NCBI RefSeq assembly: GCF_000238275.3
Contig: NZ_AHCF03000003.1
Span: forward strand, 2,294,501 to 2,358,500
Source: Pseudoalteromonas undina
GTDB taxonomy: Bacteria > Pseudomonadota > Gammaproteobacteria > Enterobacterales > Alteromonadaceae
Direction: 5' to 3'
DNA: 64,000 bases
Shown piece after piece: positions 27,288-38,363 of the stretch. Position numbers and translations under genes: made by a program. The notes beneath the pieces are model-generated. The model was not told the DNA's origin and did not search any database. It saw only the letters and a list, made by a program, of their open reading frames with translations. The first letter of the stretch is position 1; every line of letters begins with the position of its first letter.

Positions 27288-27310
27288 TTGCTAACTCCCT
27301 GATCTGATTG

Positions 27311-27336
27311 AGCCACAGCCTAACGGTGCTGTGGCT
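27311..27336 (-). other. Intercistronic hairpin between leuB and leuC
   Basis: AGCCACAGC ... GCTGTGGCT, a perfect 9-bp stem with an 8-base loop. On the minus strand no T tract follows, so it is more likely an mRNA-stability or processing element than a terminator. Confidence 0.5.
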
Positions 27337-27343
27337 TTAATAA

Positions 27344-29970
<2,627 letters not shown>

Positions 29971-30024
29971 AACTGCCCCTCAATTCCTGTATTACCCAAA
30001 TTTCGATTTATCCCTGCAGCGAGA

Positions 30025-30052
30025 TAAAAAAAACCCCGCGGTTGCGGGGTTT
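30025..30052 (-). terminator. leu operon attenuator (terminator)
   Basis: On the minus strand AAACCCCGC-AACC-GCGGGGTTT followed by a T run, between leuL and leuA. The 3' end of leuL contains GCGGGG, able to pair with the terminator's CCCCGC arm and so form the antiterminator when a ribosome stalls at the leucine codons. Confidence 0.88.
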
Positions 30053-30078
30053 TTAATGTTTAACTCAATGCAAACACA

Positions 30079-30147
30079 CTAATCCCCGCTCACTTGCCAC
30101 AGCAGTAAGAGGTTTAGGTTTAGTGTAATTAAGCGAATAGTTTGCAT
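30079..30147 (-). CDS. leuL: leu operon leader peptide
   Basis: A 22-residue peptide, MQTIRLITLNLNLLLLWQVSG followed by Asp, with seven leucines and a block of four in a row, using mixed codons including the usually rare CTA and CTC. It ends in TAG, 27 bp ahead of the attenuator hairpin. Starved of Leu-tRNA, the ribosome stalls in the Leu block, the antiterminator forms, and leuABCD is transcribed. This is the classic enteric arrangement. Confidence 0.88.
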   Translation of the reverse strand: MQTIRLITLNLNLLLLWQVSGD

Positions 30148-30180
30148 CTGTTTTCTTGTGTGTGTGTCCAATGAGGCTTA

Positions 30181-30209
30181 TTTTTATCATTGCAACGCAG
30201 TTGGCGCAA
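30181..30209 (-). promoter_or_regulatory. Candidate leu operon promoter
   Basis: On the minus strand TTGCGC, 17-bp spacer, TAAAAA. Each box matches the consensus at four of six places. It would start RNA some 25-30 nt before leuL, which suits an attenuated leader. Modest support only. The rest of 30148-30321 shows no gene. Confidence 0.35.
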
Positions 30210-30321
30210 GCATAAAAATACCAAACAAATAATTAAAGGGGACTTTCTGGGGATTTAAAATTCAAACAAAATTGGATAGCAGAATAAAATATCCAACTTA
30301 AACCTAGAGCAGGTTTAAATT

Positions 30322-30350
30322 AATAAGCGCTGTAAAATACAGCGCTTATT
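30322..30350 (-). terminator. Terminator of fabR
   Basis: AATAAGCGCTGTA-AAA-TACAGCGCTTATT, a 13-bp perfect stem, with A/T runs at both ends; it can work in both directions. It lies 17 bp after the fabR stop. Confidence 0.8.
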
Positions 30351-30366
30351 TTAACTTTTTTAATAT

Positions 30367-30984
30367 TTATTCTTTATTTTCAGCACGTACGTAATTTGAC
30401 GCGCCGCGCGTAATATAACGTAACTGCCATATAACTCGCTCAATCAGTTCATCGCGTTGCTGACCTTCAATATCGAGCGCTTCAGCGCCTGCATTAAATA
30501 CCAAAGTAACCATGGCTTCTGCCTGAATATACGCATGAATAGCATCGCAGGGGGTTTCACTTTCTAAATAATGTGCGAGTTCTAAAATAAAGTGTTTTAC
30601 TTCACGTGCCACTGCTGCTCTAAATGCTTTTGAGGTACCTGAGCGTTCACGCAACAAAAGTCTAAACTGATTGCTTGAGTTATCAATAAACTCCATAAAA
30701 GTAACCACAGAGGTGTTGATTACACTGCCACCACTGGCTATTCGTCTGCGTGCTTGGCGCATCAGCTGGCGCAGGGTTAAACCCGCTTCATCAACCATGG
30801 TTAAGCCCAACTCGTTCATATCTTTAAAGTGACGATAAAAAGAGGTAGGCGCAATACCAGCTTCGCGTGCTACTTCACGCAAGCTTAAATTAGAAAAGCT
30901 ATGATCAGCACTAAGTTGATTAAATGCAGCTTCAATTAATGCTTGTCGTGTTTTTTGTTTCTGTTGTGCTCTAACACCCGACAT
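30367..30984 (-). CDS. fabR: Unsaturated fatty acid repressor FabR (TetR family)
   Basis: A 205-residue TetR-type repressor very close to E. coli FabR over the first 135 residues ([95 protein letters not shown]). FabR senses the ratio of unsaturated to saturated acyl-CoA/ACP. I chose ATG at 30984 behind GGAG; a TTG directly before it is not needed. It is divergent from the desaturase gene, whose promoter carries a perfect palindrome. Confidence 0.94.
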   Translation of the reverse strand: MSGVRAQQKQKTRQALIEAAFNQLSADHSFSNLSLREVAREAGIAPTSFYRHFKDMNELGLTMVDEAGLTLRQLMRQARRRIASGGSVINTSVVTFMEFIDNSSNQFRLLLRERSGTSKAFRAAVAREVKHFILELAHYLESETPCDAIHAYIQAEAMVTLVFNAGAEALDIEGQQRDELIERVIWQLRYITRGASNYVRAENKE

Positions 30985-31082
30985 CAACAGCTCCCTGAGT
31001 GAATTTGTAATAAATTTTTAATTAAAAAAATAGCTAATAGTACAGTCTAATACTTGACGGCAGCAGATTGAAATATTATTTT

Positions 31083-31100
31083 AGCGTACAGTTGTACGCT
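31083..31100. promoter_or_regulatory. Palindromic operator, probably for FabR
   Basis: AGCGTACA-GT-TGTACGCT, a perfect inverted repeat directly before the desaturase start and 99 bp from the fabR start. The AGCGTACA half-site is like FabR sites known upstream of fabA/fabB in enteric bacteria. Binding here would block desaturase transcription or its early elongation. Confidence 0.7.
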
Positions 31101-31114
31101 GAGAAATGAGAAAC

Positions 31115-32248
31115 ATGAAAAAACCACCGATTATATGGACCAACGTCCTTTTCTTTAGCCTGACGTTTTTGGCTGCTATTACACTTGTACCTTGGTATGG
31201 GTTTAACTATGGCTTTACAGGCACGCAGTGGGTTGCTTTTGTAGCTTGCATGTTTTTTGCAGGATTATCGATCACCGCGGGCTACCATCGTTTATGGGCG
31301 CACAAAACTTACAACGCTCACCCTGTGGTTGAATTTATTTTTGCCCTTGGTGGTGCCTTTGCGCTACAAAACAGTGCGCTGCATTGGAGTAGCGATCATC
31401 GAATTCACCATGGTCAAGTTGATGACCCAGTTAAAGACCCTTATGCCGCCACTAATGGCTTTTGGTACAGTCACATTGGCTGGATGCTTCGCGACTACCA
31501 AGGCGACAGCTACGATGATTACAGCAACTGTCGTGATTTACAGCGAAATAAAATTGTTATGTGGCAGCACAAGCATTACTTAAAATTGGTAATTGCCATG
31601 AATGTTGGTTTACCGCTAGTACTCGGCTTAATGCTTGGTGATGTATGGGGCATGTTACTGTTAGCAGGCTTATTGCGTTTAGTGCTGAGTCAGCACTTTA
31701 CCTTTTTTATTAACTCAGTAGCACACATTTGGGGTTCACGTCCTTACACTGAAAAAAATACCGCGAGAGACAATGGCTTTTTAGCACTATTTACCTACGG
31801 TGAGGGTTATCATAACTTCCATCATATTTTTGCCAGCGATTACCGTAATGGCATTAAATGGTTTCATTACGACCCAACAAAATGGATGATCCGCTCACTC
31901 GCTGCCATTGGTTTAGCGAGTAAATTAAAGCGTACACCGGTTGAGCGCATTGAAAAAGCTAAAGCAGAAACCTTAATGAGCAAAACACAAGGTCGCCTTG
32001 CAAAATTGCCTTTAGCGCAAGATAAGCTTACATTATTACAACAAGAGTACGATTTGTTGCTTAAAAAGCTGCAAAATTATTGCTCATTACAAAAACAAGT
32101 GTTGGAAGCTAAAAAAAATAATATGGCAAAGCAGTGTGAATGCTCGGCATTAATGGCACAATATCACGAGCTTGAAGCCGCCTGGGAAACACAAAAACAG
32201 GCATGGCTAGCACTTAATGCGAGGTTATTAAAAGCCTCTTTTAGTTAA
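31115..32248 (+). CDS. Membrane fatty acid (acyl-CoA/acyl-lipid) desaturase with C-terminal coiled coil
   Basis: A 377-residue delta-9-type desaturase. Four membrane helices and the three histidine boxes of the di-iron site are seen: [16 protein letters not shown] and GYHNFHHIF. The last 100 residues are an added charged coiled coil ([19 protein letters not shown] ... [13 protein letters not shown]) that is absent from the catalytic core. An ATG at 31106 is also possible. Repressed by FabR if the palindrome is its operator. It adjusts membrane fluidity with oxygen. sthA follows after 13 bp. Confidence 0.92.
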   Translation: MKKPPIIWTNVLFFSLTFLAAITLVPWYGFNYGFTGTQWVAFVACMFFAGLSITAGYHRLWAHKTYNAHPVVEFIFALGGAFALQNSALHWSSDHRIHHGQVDDPVKDPYAATNGFWYSHIGWMLRDYQGDSYDDYSNCRDLQRNKIVMWQHKHYLKLVIAMNVGLPLVLGLMLGDVWGMLLLAGLLRLVLSQHFTFFINSVAHIWGSRPYTEKNTARDNGFLALFTYGEGYHNFHHIFASDYRNGIKWFHYDPTKWMIRSLAAIGLASKLKRTPVERIEKAKAETLMSKTQGRLAKLPLAQDKLTLLQQEYDLLLKKLQNYCSLQKQVLEAKKNNMAKQCECSALMAQYHELEAAWETQKQAWLALNARLLKASFS

Positions 32249-32261
32249 AATAGGAGTGGCT

Positions 32262-33692
32262 GTGGCCAAACAACCAGAAAAGAAAAAAGTACCCGTGAGC
32301 TACCAATATGATGCAATCATTATTGGCACGGGTCCTGGCGGTGAAGGGACCGCTATGAACCTCTCTAAAAGTAACAAAAAAGTAGCGGTTATTGAACGCC
32401 AAACTGCTGTTGGTGGTGGTTGTGTTCACTGGGGAACCATTCCTTCAAAGGCACTTCGCCATTCGGTTAGTCGCTATATCGAATACAAAGCAAACCCTTT
32501 GTTTAACGTAGGTGAGCGCCCAGTAAGACTTACTTTTCCAGATATTTTACGCCATGCCAGCTCGGTAATTTCAAAGCAATCAAACTTACGCAGCAGCTTT
32601 TACGATCGTAACCGCATTCATATGTTTCAAGGCGATGCTAGCTTTGTTGATAAGCACACTATTGAAATTAGACGTAATGACGGTTCAACTGAACGCCTAA
32701 CTGCACAAACTATTGTTATTGCTACCGGCTCACGCCCTTATCGCCCACCAGGTGTTGATTTCACCCATTCGCGTATTTATGAAAGTGACACAATTTTAGG
32801 CCTTGAACACGATCCTCATCGCGTACTTATATACGGCGCGGGTGTAATTGGCTGTGAATACGCATCTATCTTTAAAGGGCTAGGTGCAAAGGTTGATTTA
32901 GTAAATACTCGCGATCGCCTACTTGCGTTTATGGATGCTGAAATATCTGATGCGCTTAGCTATCACTTTTGGAATAGTGGCATTGTTATTCGTCATAACG
33001 AAGAATTTGATCGCATTGAAACCCGCGATGACTGTGTTGTTATGCATTTAAAATCAGGTAAACGTGTAAAGGCTGACTGTATTTTATTTGCCAATGGCCG
33101 TACTGGTAATACCGATACACTGAATTTAGAAGCGATTGGCTTAAAAGCAGATAGCCGCGGACAAGTAAAAGTAAACGAAACCTACCAAACAGAAATAGAC
33201 AATGTATACGCAGTAGGCGATGTTATTGGCTACCCAAGCCTTGCTAGTGCTGCATTTGACCAAGGTCGAATTGCCGCAGATGCCATTGCTTCTGGTAACT
33301 GCGATGAAAAGCTGATTATTGATATTCCAGCCGGTATTTATACTATTCCTGAAATGAGTTCTGTTGGTAAAACAGAGCAGCAATTAACTGCCGCAAAAGT
33401 ACCGTATGAAGTGGGGCGTGCGCAATTTAAACACTTAGCCCGTGCGCAAATTGCAGGTACCGATGTGGGTAGTTTAAAAATATTGTTCCATACAGAAACC
33501 AAAGAAGTACTTGGCGTGCATTGCTTTGGTGAGCGTGCTTCTGAGATTGTTCACATTGGCCAAGCTATAATGGAACAAAAAAATGGTGGCAATACCATCG
33601 ACTACTTTGTAAATACTACGTTTAACTACCCAACAATGGCAGAAGCTTATCGAGTTGCGGCATTAAATGGCTTAAACCGCTTGTTTAAGTAA
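32262..33692 (+). CDS. sthA: Soluble pyridine nucleotide transhydrogenase
   Basis: A 476-residue FAD protein that interconverts NADPH and [22 protein letters not shown] binds [20 protein letters not shown] has a single Cys where lipoamide dehydrogenases have two, as in E. coli Sth[22 protein letters not shown] binds the nucleotide. I chose GTG at 32262, five bases behind GGAG; GTG at 32256 overlaps the ribosome site. Probably co-transcribed with the desaturase, linking redox supply to lipid desaturation (inference). Confidence 0.96.
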   Translation: MAKQPEKKKVPVSYQYDAIIIGTGPGGEGTAMNLSKSNKKVAVIERQTAVGGGCVHWGTIPSKALRHSVSRYIEYKANPLFNVGERPVRLTFPDILRHASSVISKQSNLRSSFYDRNRIHMFQGDASFVDKHTIEIRRNDGSTERLTAQTIVIATGSRPYRPPGVDFTHSRIYESDTILGLEHDPHRVLIYGAGVIGCEYASIFKGLGAKVDLVNTRDRLLAFMDAEISDALSYHFWNSGIVIRHNEEFDRIETRDDCVVMHLKSGKRVKADCILFANGRTGNTDTLNLEAIGLKADSRGQVKVNETYQTEIDNVYAVGDVIGYPSLASAAFDQGRIAADAIASGNCDEKLIIDIPAGIYTIPEMSSVGKTEQQLTAAKVPYEVGRAQFKHLARAQIAGTDVGSLKILFHTETKEVLGVHCFGERASEIVHIGQAIMEQKNGGNTIDYFVNTTFNYPTMAEAYRVAALNGLNRLFK

Positions 33693-33715
33693 AAACTTAA
33701 GTAAAACAGTTTGCA

Positions 33716-33746
33716 AAAAAAAGCCCGCTAATTAGCGGGCTTTTTA
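33716..33746. terminator. Bidirectional terminator, sthA / hemE
   Basis: AAGCCCGCTAATTAGCGGGCTT is a perfect palindrome flanked by an A run and a T run, between the convergent stops of sthA and hemE. Confidence 0.88.
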
Positions 33747-33761
33747 TTGTGAGTTCATAAC

Positions 33762-34826
33762 TTACTTATGATATTGCGCACTTAGCTCATGCACGGCGTT
33801 AATAAATACACCGGCATTTTCTGGGTCAACATCTGGTGTAATACCATGACCTAAGTTAAATACATGACCATTGCCTGTACCAAAGTCTTCTAAAATAGTA
33901 CCCACTTCTTGGCGAATACGATCTGGCGTGCCGTGAAGCATTGATGGGTCCATATTGCCTTGTAGCGCCACTTTATCGCCAACACGACGTTTAGCATCAC
34001 CAATATTAATAGTCCAATCTAGGCCTACTGCATCACAACCTGTTGCTGCAATCGCTTCAATCCATTGGCCACCATTTTTAGTGAATAAAGTAACGGGTAC
34101 TTTACGGCCGTCATTTTCGCGAATTAAGCCATCAACGATTTTATGCATATACTGCAGTGAAAACTCATTGTAGTCACGTGGGCTCAATACCCCGCCCCAT
34201 GAGTCAAATATCATTAGCGATTGCGCACCCGCTTTAACTTGCGCGTTTAAGTAATCAATCACTGAATCAGCTAGCTTATCAAGCAATAAATGCAGTGTTT
34301 GTGGCTCAGCAAAGGCCATTTTTTTGATTTTACCAAAAACTTTACTGCTTCCACCTTCAACCATGTAAGTTGCAAGTGTCCAAGGCGAACCCGAGAAACC
34401 AATTAATGGCACTTCACCTTTAAGTTCACGACGAATGGTGCTCACGGCGTTCATTACATAGCCAAGCTCATCGGTAGGATCGAGTTTAGGAATTTTTTTA
34501 ACATCAGCTAAAGATGAAATTGGGCGTTCAAACTTAGGGCCTTCACCCGTTTCAAAGTACAAGCCTAATCCCATTGCATCGGGAATAGTTAAAATATCAC
34601 TAAATAAAATAGCGGCATCTAATGGGTAACGGCGCAGAGGCTGTAATGTTACTTCACAGGCTAACTCTGCATTTCTACACAGGCTCATAAAATCGCCCGC
34701 TTGTGCACGTGTAGCACGGTATTCAGGTAAATAACGCCCTGCTTGACGCATCATCCATACTGGCGTGACATCAACAGGTTGCTTGGCAAGGGCACGTAAA
34801 TAACGGTCGTTTTTTAATTCGCTCAT
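33762..34826 (-). CDS. hemE: Uroporphyrinogen decarboxylase
   Basis: A 354-residue HemE that removes four acetate carboxyls to give coproporphyrinogen [24 protein letters not shown] and [32 protein letters not shown] are the substrate-binding hallmarks, with [17 protein letters not shown] further on. I chose ATG at 34826 ([13 protein letters not shown]), which matches the E. coli start and has AGGACT upstream, rather than the 17-residue longer frame. Confidence 0.96.
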   Translation of the reverse strand: MSELKNDRYLRALAKQPVDVTPVWMMRQAGRYLPEYRATRAQAGDFMSLCRNAELACEVTLQPLRRYPLDAAILFSDILTIPDAMGLGLYFETGEGPKFERPISSLADVKKIPKLDPTDELGYVMNAVSTIRRELKGEVPLIGFSGSPWTLATYMVEGGSSKVFGKIKKMAFAEPQTLHLLLDKLADSVIDYLNAQVKAGAQSLMIFDSWGGVLSPRDYNEFSLQYMHKIVDGLIRENDGRKVPVTLFTKNGGQWIEAIAATGCDAVGLDWTINIGDAKRRVGDKVALQGNMDPSMLHGTPDRIRQEVGTILEDFGTGNGHVFNLGHGITPDVDPENAGVFINAVHELSAQYHK

Positions 34827-35013
34827 AGCGTATAGAGTCCTAGGGCTTTTAGAAATTGTGCAAGATTGTACCACCATATTTGCGCCCCCTCTATCGCTAA
34901 GCGATTAAATCGCCTTAGAGTAGCGCTAGATCAAGTAATTTTTAGTTTTCATTTCGTTTTGTATATAAAACAACCAAACAAACGTTAATAATAAAAACTT
35001 TTCATTAAACTAT

Positions 35014-35042
35014 TTGCAACATTTAAAAAAGCTTGGTATTGT
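35014..35042 (+). promoter_or_regulatory. Candidate promoter in the hemE-rsd gap
   Basis: TTGCAA, 17-bp spacer, TATTGT; four of six matches in each box. It points toward the orphan terminator at 35148. The rest of 34827-35330 is very AT-rich and holds no credible ORF. Confidence 0.35.
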
Positions 35043-35048
35043 TACTCC

Positions 35049-35172
35049 CGCGTTAACAAAACAATAACAAAAATTGTTAATACAAAAATAATAAAAATCT
35101 CTAATAAAAATAAGAATGCTTGTTTAAACAAGTCTAATAAAGAAATTAAACCACCGTAACAGGTGGTTTTTT
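35049..35172 (+). ncRNA. Possible small RNA or long rsd leader with its own terminator
   Basis: A stretch of about 125 nt that starts just after the candidate promoter, contains a perfect 14-base palindrome (CTTGTTTAAACAAG, 35119-35132) and ends in a clear Rho-independent terminator. No coding frame is credible. It could be an independent sRNA or a prematurely terminated leader of rsd. Family not recognised. Confidence 0.35.
35148..35172 (+). terminator. Orphan Rho-independent terminator upstream of rsd
   Basis: AAACCACC-GTAACA-GGTGGTTT followed by TTTTC, on the plus strand with no plus-strand gene in front of it (the nearest is sthA, already terminated at 33746) and 160 bp ahead of rsd. Confidence 0.75.
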
Positions 35173-35330
35173 CTTGCCTGAAATAAATTACTTACAACTT
35201 ATACCTTAAACAAAACCCTCTGTGGTACTACATCTATTTTACTTGTTGATATACACGCCAATTAAATATATCTTGGATGATAGAAACTTTATTACCAATT
35301 AAAAATCCAACCCAGCTTAGGAGAAGAATT

Positions 35331-35801
35331 ATGCTGAAGCGTGTAGAAAAAGCTCAACAAAAGTGGGGGGGTAGCCATACGGTCATCGACAATTGGTTGA
35401 ACGAACGCCAAGAGCTGATTGTACTTTATTGTAAAATTGCAGGCTTTTCACCTTACGAGAAAAAAGATCAATCTTTGCCTGAACCATCACAAATTCAAGC
35501 ATTTTGCCAAATCTTAATGGATTACCTATCGGCCGGCCACTTTGAAGTGTACGACGATATTGCTAAAGCTTGCGAAAAGAAAGGCTTAGAAAGCCAACAA
35601 CTAGCAAATACTATATACCCACGTATTTCTGATACCACTGACATTGCTCTAGATTTCAATGACAAATACGCTGAAGTAGACGCAGAAGATTTGTTAGTAG
35701 GATTTGATAATGACCTATCGGTTATTGGTGAAGCACTCGAAGCGCGCTTTGCACTCGAAGATGAGTTAATTGATAACTTATATTCTAACCACACTGACTA
35801 A
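35331..35801 (+). CDS. rsd: Anti-sigma70 factor Rsd/AlgQ
   Basis: A 156-residue all-helical protein of the Rsd/AlgQ family, which binds sigma70 region 4 in stationary phase. Shared features with E. coli Rsd include VIDNWLNERQELIVLYCKIAGFSP, FCQILMDYLSAGHFEVYDDI and the ending IGEALEARFALEDELI. I chose ATG at 35331 behind TAGGAG; the in-frame upstream part is not family-like. Divergent from hemE, as its partner genes often are. Confidence 0.93.
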   Translation: MLKRVEKAQQKWGGSHTVIDNWLNERQELIVLYCKIAGFSPYEKKDQSLPEPSQIQAFCQILMDYLSAGHFEVYDDIAKACEKKGLESQQLANTIYPRISDTTDIALDFNDKYAEVDAEDLLVGFDNDLSVIGEALEARFALEDELIDNLYSNHTD

Positions 35802-35819
35802 TTAGTTATTCAGTGCAAT

Positions 35820-35846
35820 AAAAAAGGGACCTAAGGTCCCTTTTTT
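35820..35846. terminator. Bidirectional terminator, rsd / fkpA
   Basis: AAAAAAGGGACCT-AAGGTCCC-TTTTTT, a long stem flanked by A and T runs, between convergent stops. Confidence 0.88.
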
Positions 35847-35861
35847 GTTTTATATAAATAC

Positions 35862-36614
35862 TTATTCTGCAGCGGCAGCTTCTGCATCATTTTGAATTTC
35901 TAATAATTCAACTTCAAAAATAAGTGTTGAATTAGCAGGAATTTTACCTAAATCACGATCACCGTAAGCAAGATCTGAAGGAATGGTAAATTTGTACTTA
36001 GAACCAACAGTCATAAGTTGTAAACCTTCAGTCCAACCAGGAATAACACGGTTTAGTGGGAAAGTTGTTGGCTCGTTGCGTGAGTAAGAGCTATCAAATT
36101 CAGTACCGTCTAAAAGAGTACCTTTATAATGCACTTTAACTACGTCAGTCGCTACTGGCTTAGCGCCTTCGCCTTCGCTCATTACTTCGTACTGTAAACC
36201 AGACTCAGTAACCATTACGCCTTCTTTTTTAGCATTCTCAGTTAGGTATTTTTCACCCTCAACTTTGCTTTTTTCAGACTCTACTTTTGCTTTTTCTTCT
36301 TGTTTAGTACGCACTGACTCATCTAATGCTGTTAATACTTCACGAATTTTCTCTTCGTCAATTTTAGCATTACCAGCAAGTGCATCTTCAAAGCCACGCA
36401 TTAATAATGCTTGATCTAATTCGATACCAATCTCTTTTTTATCTGCTAGGTCTTTATTTAAAAAGTTACCTACAGATGCACCAATACCGTATGCTTGTTG
36501 TTGCGCTACAGTATCTAGCTTAACGTCTGCTTGCTCTTTTTTTGCTTCTTGATTACAAGCTGTAAGCGCTAAAACTGACGCTGCAATCAATGACAATTTA
36601 ATCGTCTTTCTCAT
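35862..36614 (-). CDS. fkpA: FKBP-type peptidyl-prolyl isomerase, FkpA-like lipoprotein
   Basis: A 250-residue envelope chaperone/isomerase. The signal ends in LTAC (lipobox), so it is lipid-anchored, unlike the soluble E. coli FkpA. A helical dimerisation domain (about 25-130; a run of KVESEKSKVEGEKY) precedes the FKBP domain (140-245; VKVHYKGTLLDGTEFDSSY, PLNRVIPGWTEGLQLM, YGDRDLGKIPANSTLIFEVELL). I chose ATG at 36614 with GGAG. It lies next to slyX and yheV, the gene neighbours in E. coli. Confidence 0.93.
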   Translation of the reverse strand: MRKTIKLSLIAASVLALTACNQEAKKEQADVKLDTVAQQQAYGIGASVGNFLNKDLADKKEIGIELDQALLMRGFEDALAGNAKIDEEKIREVLTALDESVRTKQEEKAKVESEKSKVEGEKYLTENAKKEGVMVTESGLQYEVMSEGEGAKPVATDVVKVHYKGTLLDGTEFDSSYSRNEPTTFPLNRVIPGWTEGLQLMTVGSKYKFTIPSDLAYGDRDLGKIPANSTLIFEVELLEIQNDAEAAAAE

Positions 36615-36809
36615 TTTAAATCTCCGACACACTTTGCAGTTGTCATTTATTGTAATATTACTAGTTAAAGATTAACGGCCTACATGGTAGGCTGCTTGTT
36701 TAATAGCTAAACTAAAAACATATCCAGTGATTAGACAAACAACCTAGGCGTTTTTCGCAACCTAGTCTAACCTCTCAGTCACGAAGAGTTAAGAGGAAAT
36801 ACCTGTAAT

Positions 36810-37808
36810 ATGTCGTTATTTCGTACTTTTTTAGTTGCTACCTGCTGTTTATTAACAATTGCATGTAGTGATGAAAAACAACAAGCAGTGGCTAGTTTTG
36901 AGCACACAGCACAAGGTGCTTTCTCATCCGCACTATCGCATGATGGTCAATACAGCTTAGTGTCTTCTATCAATCATGGGGTCGCCCTTTGGGATAATCA
37001 ACAGCAAGCGCTTAAATGCCAATGGTTTCAACAACAGGCTGAAGATAGCTTAGTTTATGCCGTAGCCATTGCTTTTGATAATAGCGTGGCTGTTACCGCC
37101 GAAAAAACCACCTTTGCCGTTTGGGATATAGCCTCAGGCAAAAATAAAGGCTTTTACAAAATACAAAAAGCCAGCATCCGCGATATTGCCATTAGTAACC
37201 AAGGCAACAGTGTTATTTACGGGCGCAGCGATGGCGTTGTGGTATTTATAAACCTTAACACTGGCAGACGCATTGAATTTTTAGGCCACCAAGATAAAGT
37301 AAACACCGTAGACCTATCACCTAATGGGCGCTATGCATTGAGCGGCTCAAACGATTATGTGGCCTACTTATGGGATACCCAAAGTGGACAAGTTATCCAT
37401 CGCTTTAATCACCCAACCCGAGTAACCCAAGTCGCTTTAGATCCTCAAGGACGTTATGCTTTTACCGCCGACAGTATGGCACAAGCAAATGTATGGAAGC
37501 TGACTACAGGTGACCTTGTTAGTAAACTAAAGTATATTGCGCGTCAGAAAATTTTTACTGCGGTGCGCTTTAACGACCAAGGCACTTTATTAGCAACCGG
37601 TTCACCCAACAAACGAGTGGATTTATGGCAGCTAAACAGTGGTGAAAAAATTCAAACATGGCAAGTGACCCCAAGAGAAGGCAGTAAGCCAAAATCGGCA
37701 GTGGTACTTGATGTGACATTTACAGATAACGGTAAATCATTGTTAACTGAAAGCTCAAGCGGAATCGCTGAGCGCTTTATTATACGAGAACCAAATGAAC
37801 ACAATTGA
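36810..37808 (+). CDS. WD40-repeat lipoprotein
   Basis: A 332-residue protein with a lipoprotein signal (LLTIAC, Cys19) and a beta-propeller of about seven blades. Repeats can be followed by FDNSVAVTAEKTTFAVWDIASG, LSPNGRYALSGSNDYVAYLWDTQSG, LDPQGRYAFTADSMAQANVWKLTTG and FNDQGTLLATGSPNKRVDLWQLNSG. Probably a scaffold in the cell envelope; function unknown. It overlaps slyX by 14 bp, so the pair is co-transcribed, divergent from fkpA. Confidence 0.88.
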   Translation: MSLFRTFLVATCCLLTIACSDEKQQAVASFEHTAQGAFSSALSHDGQYSLVSSINHGVALWDNQQQALKCQWFQQQAEDSLVYAVAIAFDNSVAVTAEKTTFAVWDIASGKNKGFYKIQKASIRDIAISNQGNSVIYGRSDGVVVFINLNTGRRIEFLGHQDKVNTVDLSPNGRYALSGSNDYVAYLWDTQSGQVIHRFNHPTRVTQVALDPQGRYAFTADSMAQANVWKLTTGDLVSKLKYIARQKIFTAVRFNDQGTLLATGSPNKRVDLWQLNSGEKIQTWQVTPREGSKPKSAVVLDVTFTDNGKSLLTESSSGIAERFIIREPNEHN

Positions 37809-38010
37809 ACATCGGTTAATGGAGCTTGAGGCTAAAGTGGCTTTTCAAGACGAAACGATTGAAATTTTAAATGATGAAATAAAAGTTCACCAGCAACAGA
37901 TGGCAAAAATAAAGCGCCAAACCGAGTTGCTGGCTGAAAAACTTAAAGAGTCGCAGTCATCACAGCCTATGATGTCGAATATGCCAGAGCCACCGCCGCC
38001 GCATTATTAA
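37795..38010 (+). CDS. slyX: SlyX family protein
   Basis: A 71-residue coiled-coil protein (LEAKVAFQDETIEILNDEIKVHQQQMAKIKRQ) with the Pro-rich ending EPPPPHY typical of SlyX. The molecular role is not settled in any organism. Starts inside the WD40 gene and lies next to fkpA as in E. coli. Confidence 0.93.
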   Translation: MNTIEHRLMELEAKVAFQDETIEILNDEIKVHQQQMAKIKRQTELLAEKLKESQSSQPMMSNMPEPPPPHY

Positions 38011-38027
38011 GCAGCACTAACAAGGCA

Positions 38028-38231
38028 CTAGTCGCCTGGATTAAACACGCCAATGATCTGTTCAAATTGGCGTGTTGATGCCTGTACTGCTTGCTCTGGT
38101 TGAGCCATTTTATGACCACATTGCATACATTCAACTTTTTCTACGTCGTGCTCTTTGTAAAGCATTAACATATCCATAGTTTTACACTCAGGACACGTTG
38201 CTCCAGCAATAAATCGTTTTTTATGTTTCAC
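38028..38231 (-). CDS. yheV: YheV family zinc-ribbon protein
   Basis: A 67-residue protein with GATCPECKTMDML and VECMQCGHKM, two CxxC knuckles that should hold zinc. It matches YheV in size and layout. Starts with GTG at 38231. Function unknown. Convergent with slyX, 17 bp apart. Confidence 0.9.
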   Translation of the reverse strand: MKHKKRFIAGATCPECKTMDMLMLYKEHDVEKVECMQCGHKMAQPEQAVQASTRQFEQIIGVFNPGD

Positions 38232-38363
38232 TTCGCTTTTCCTACCATTTTGACTGACGTTATTTTATCGCAATATTTGCCTACTTGATACGATTGATAT
38301 GGCTAATAAGATCCGTGTTATAATGGCGGCAATTCAATCAAGGCACAGTAAAGTAACGTATTT

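Noticed and set aside
35119..35132. CTTGTTTAAACAAG as an operator for rsd
   Set aside because: AT-rich palindromes of this size arise easily in such DNA; I keep it only as a part of the candidate RNA, not as a separate site.
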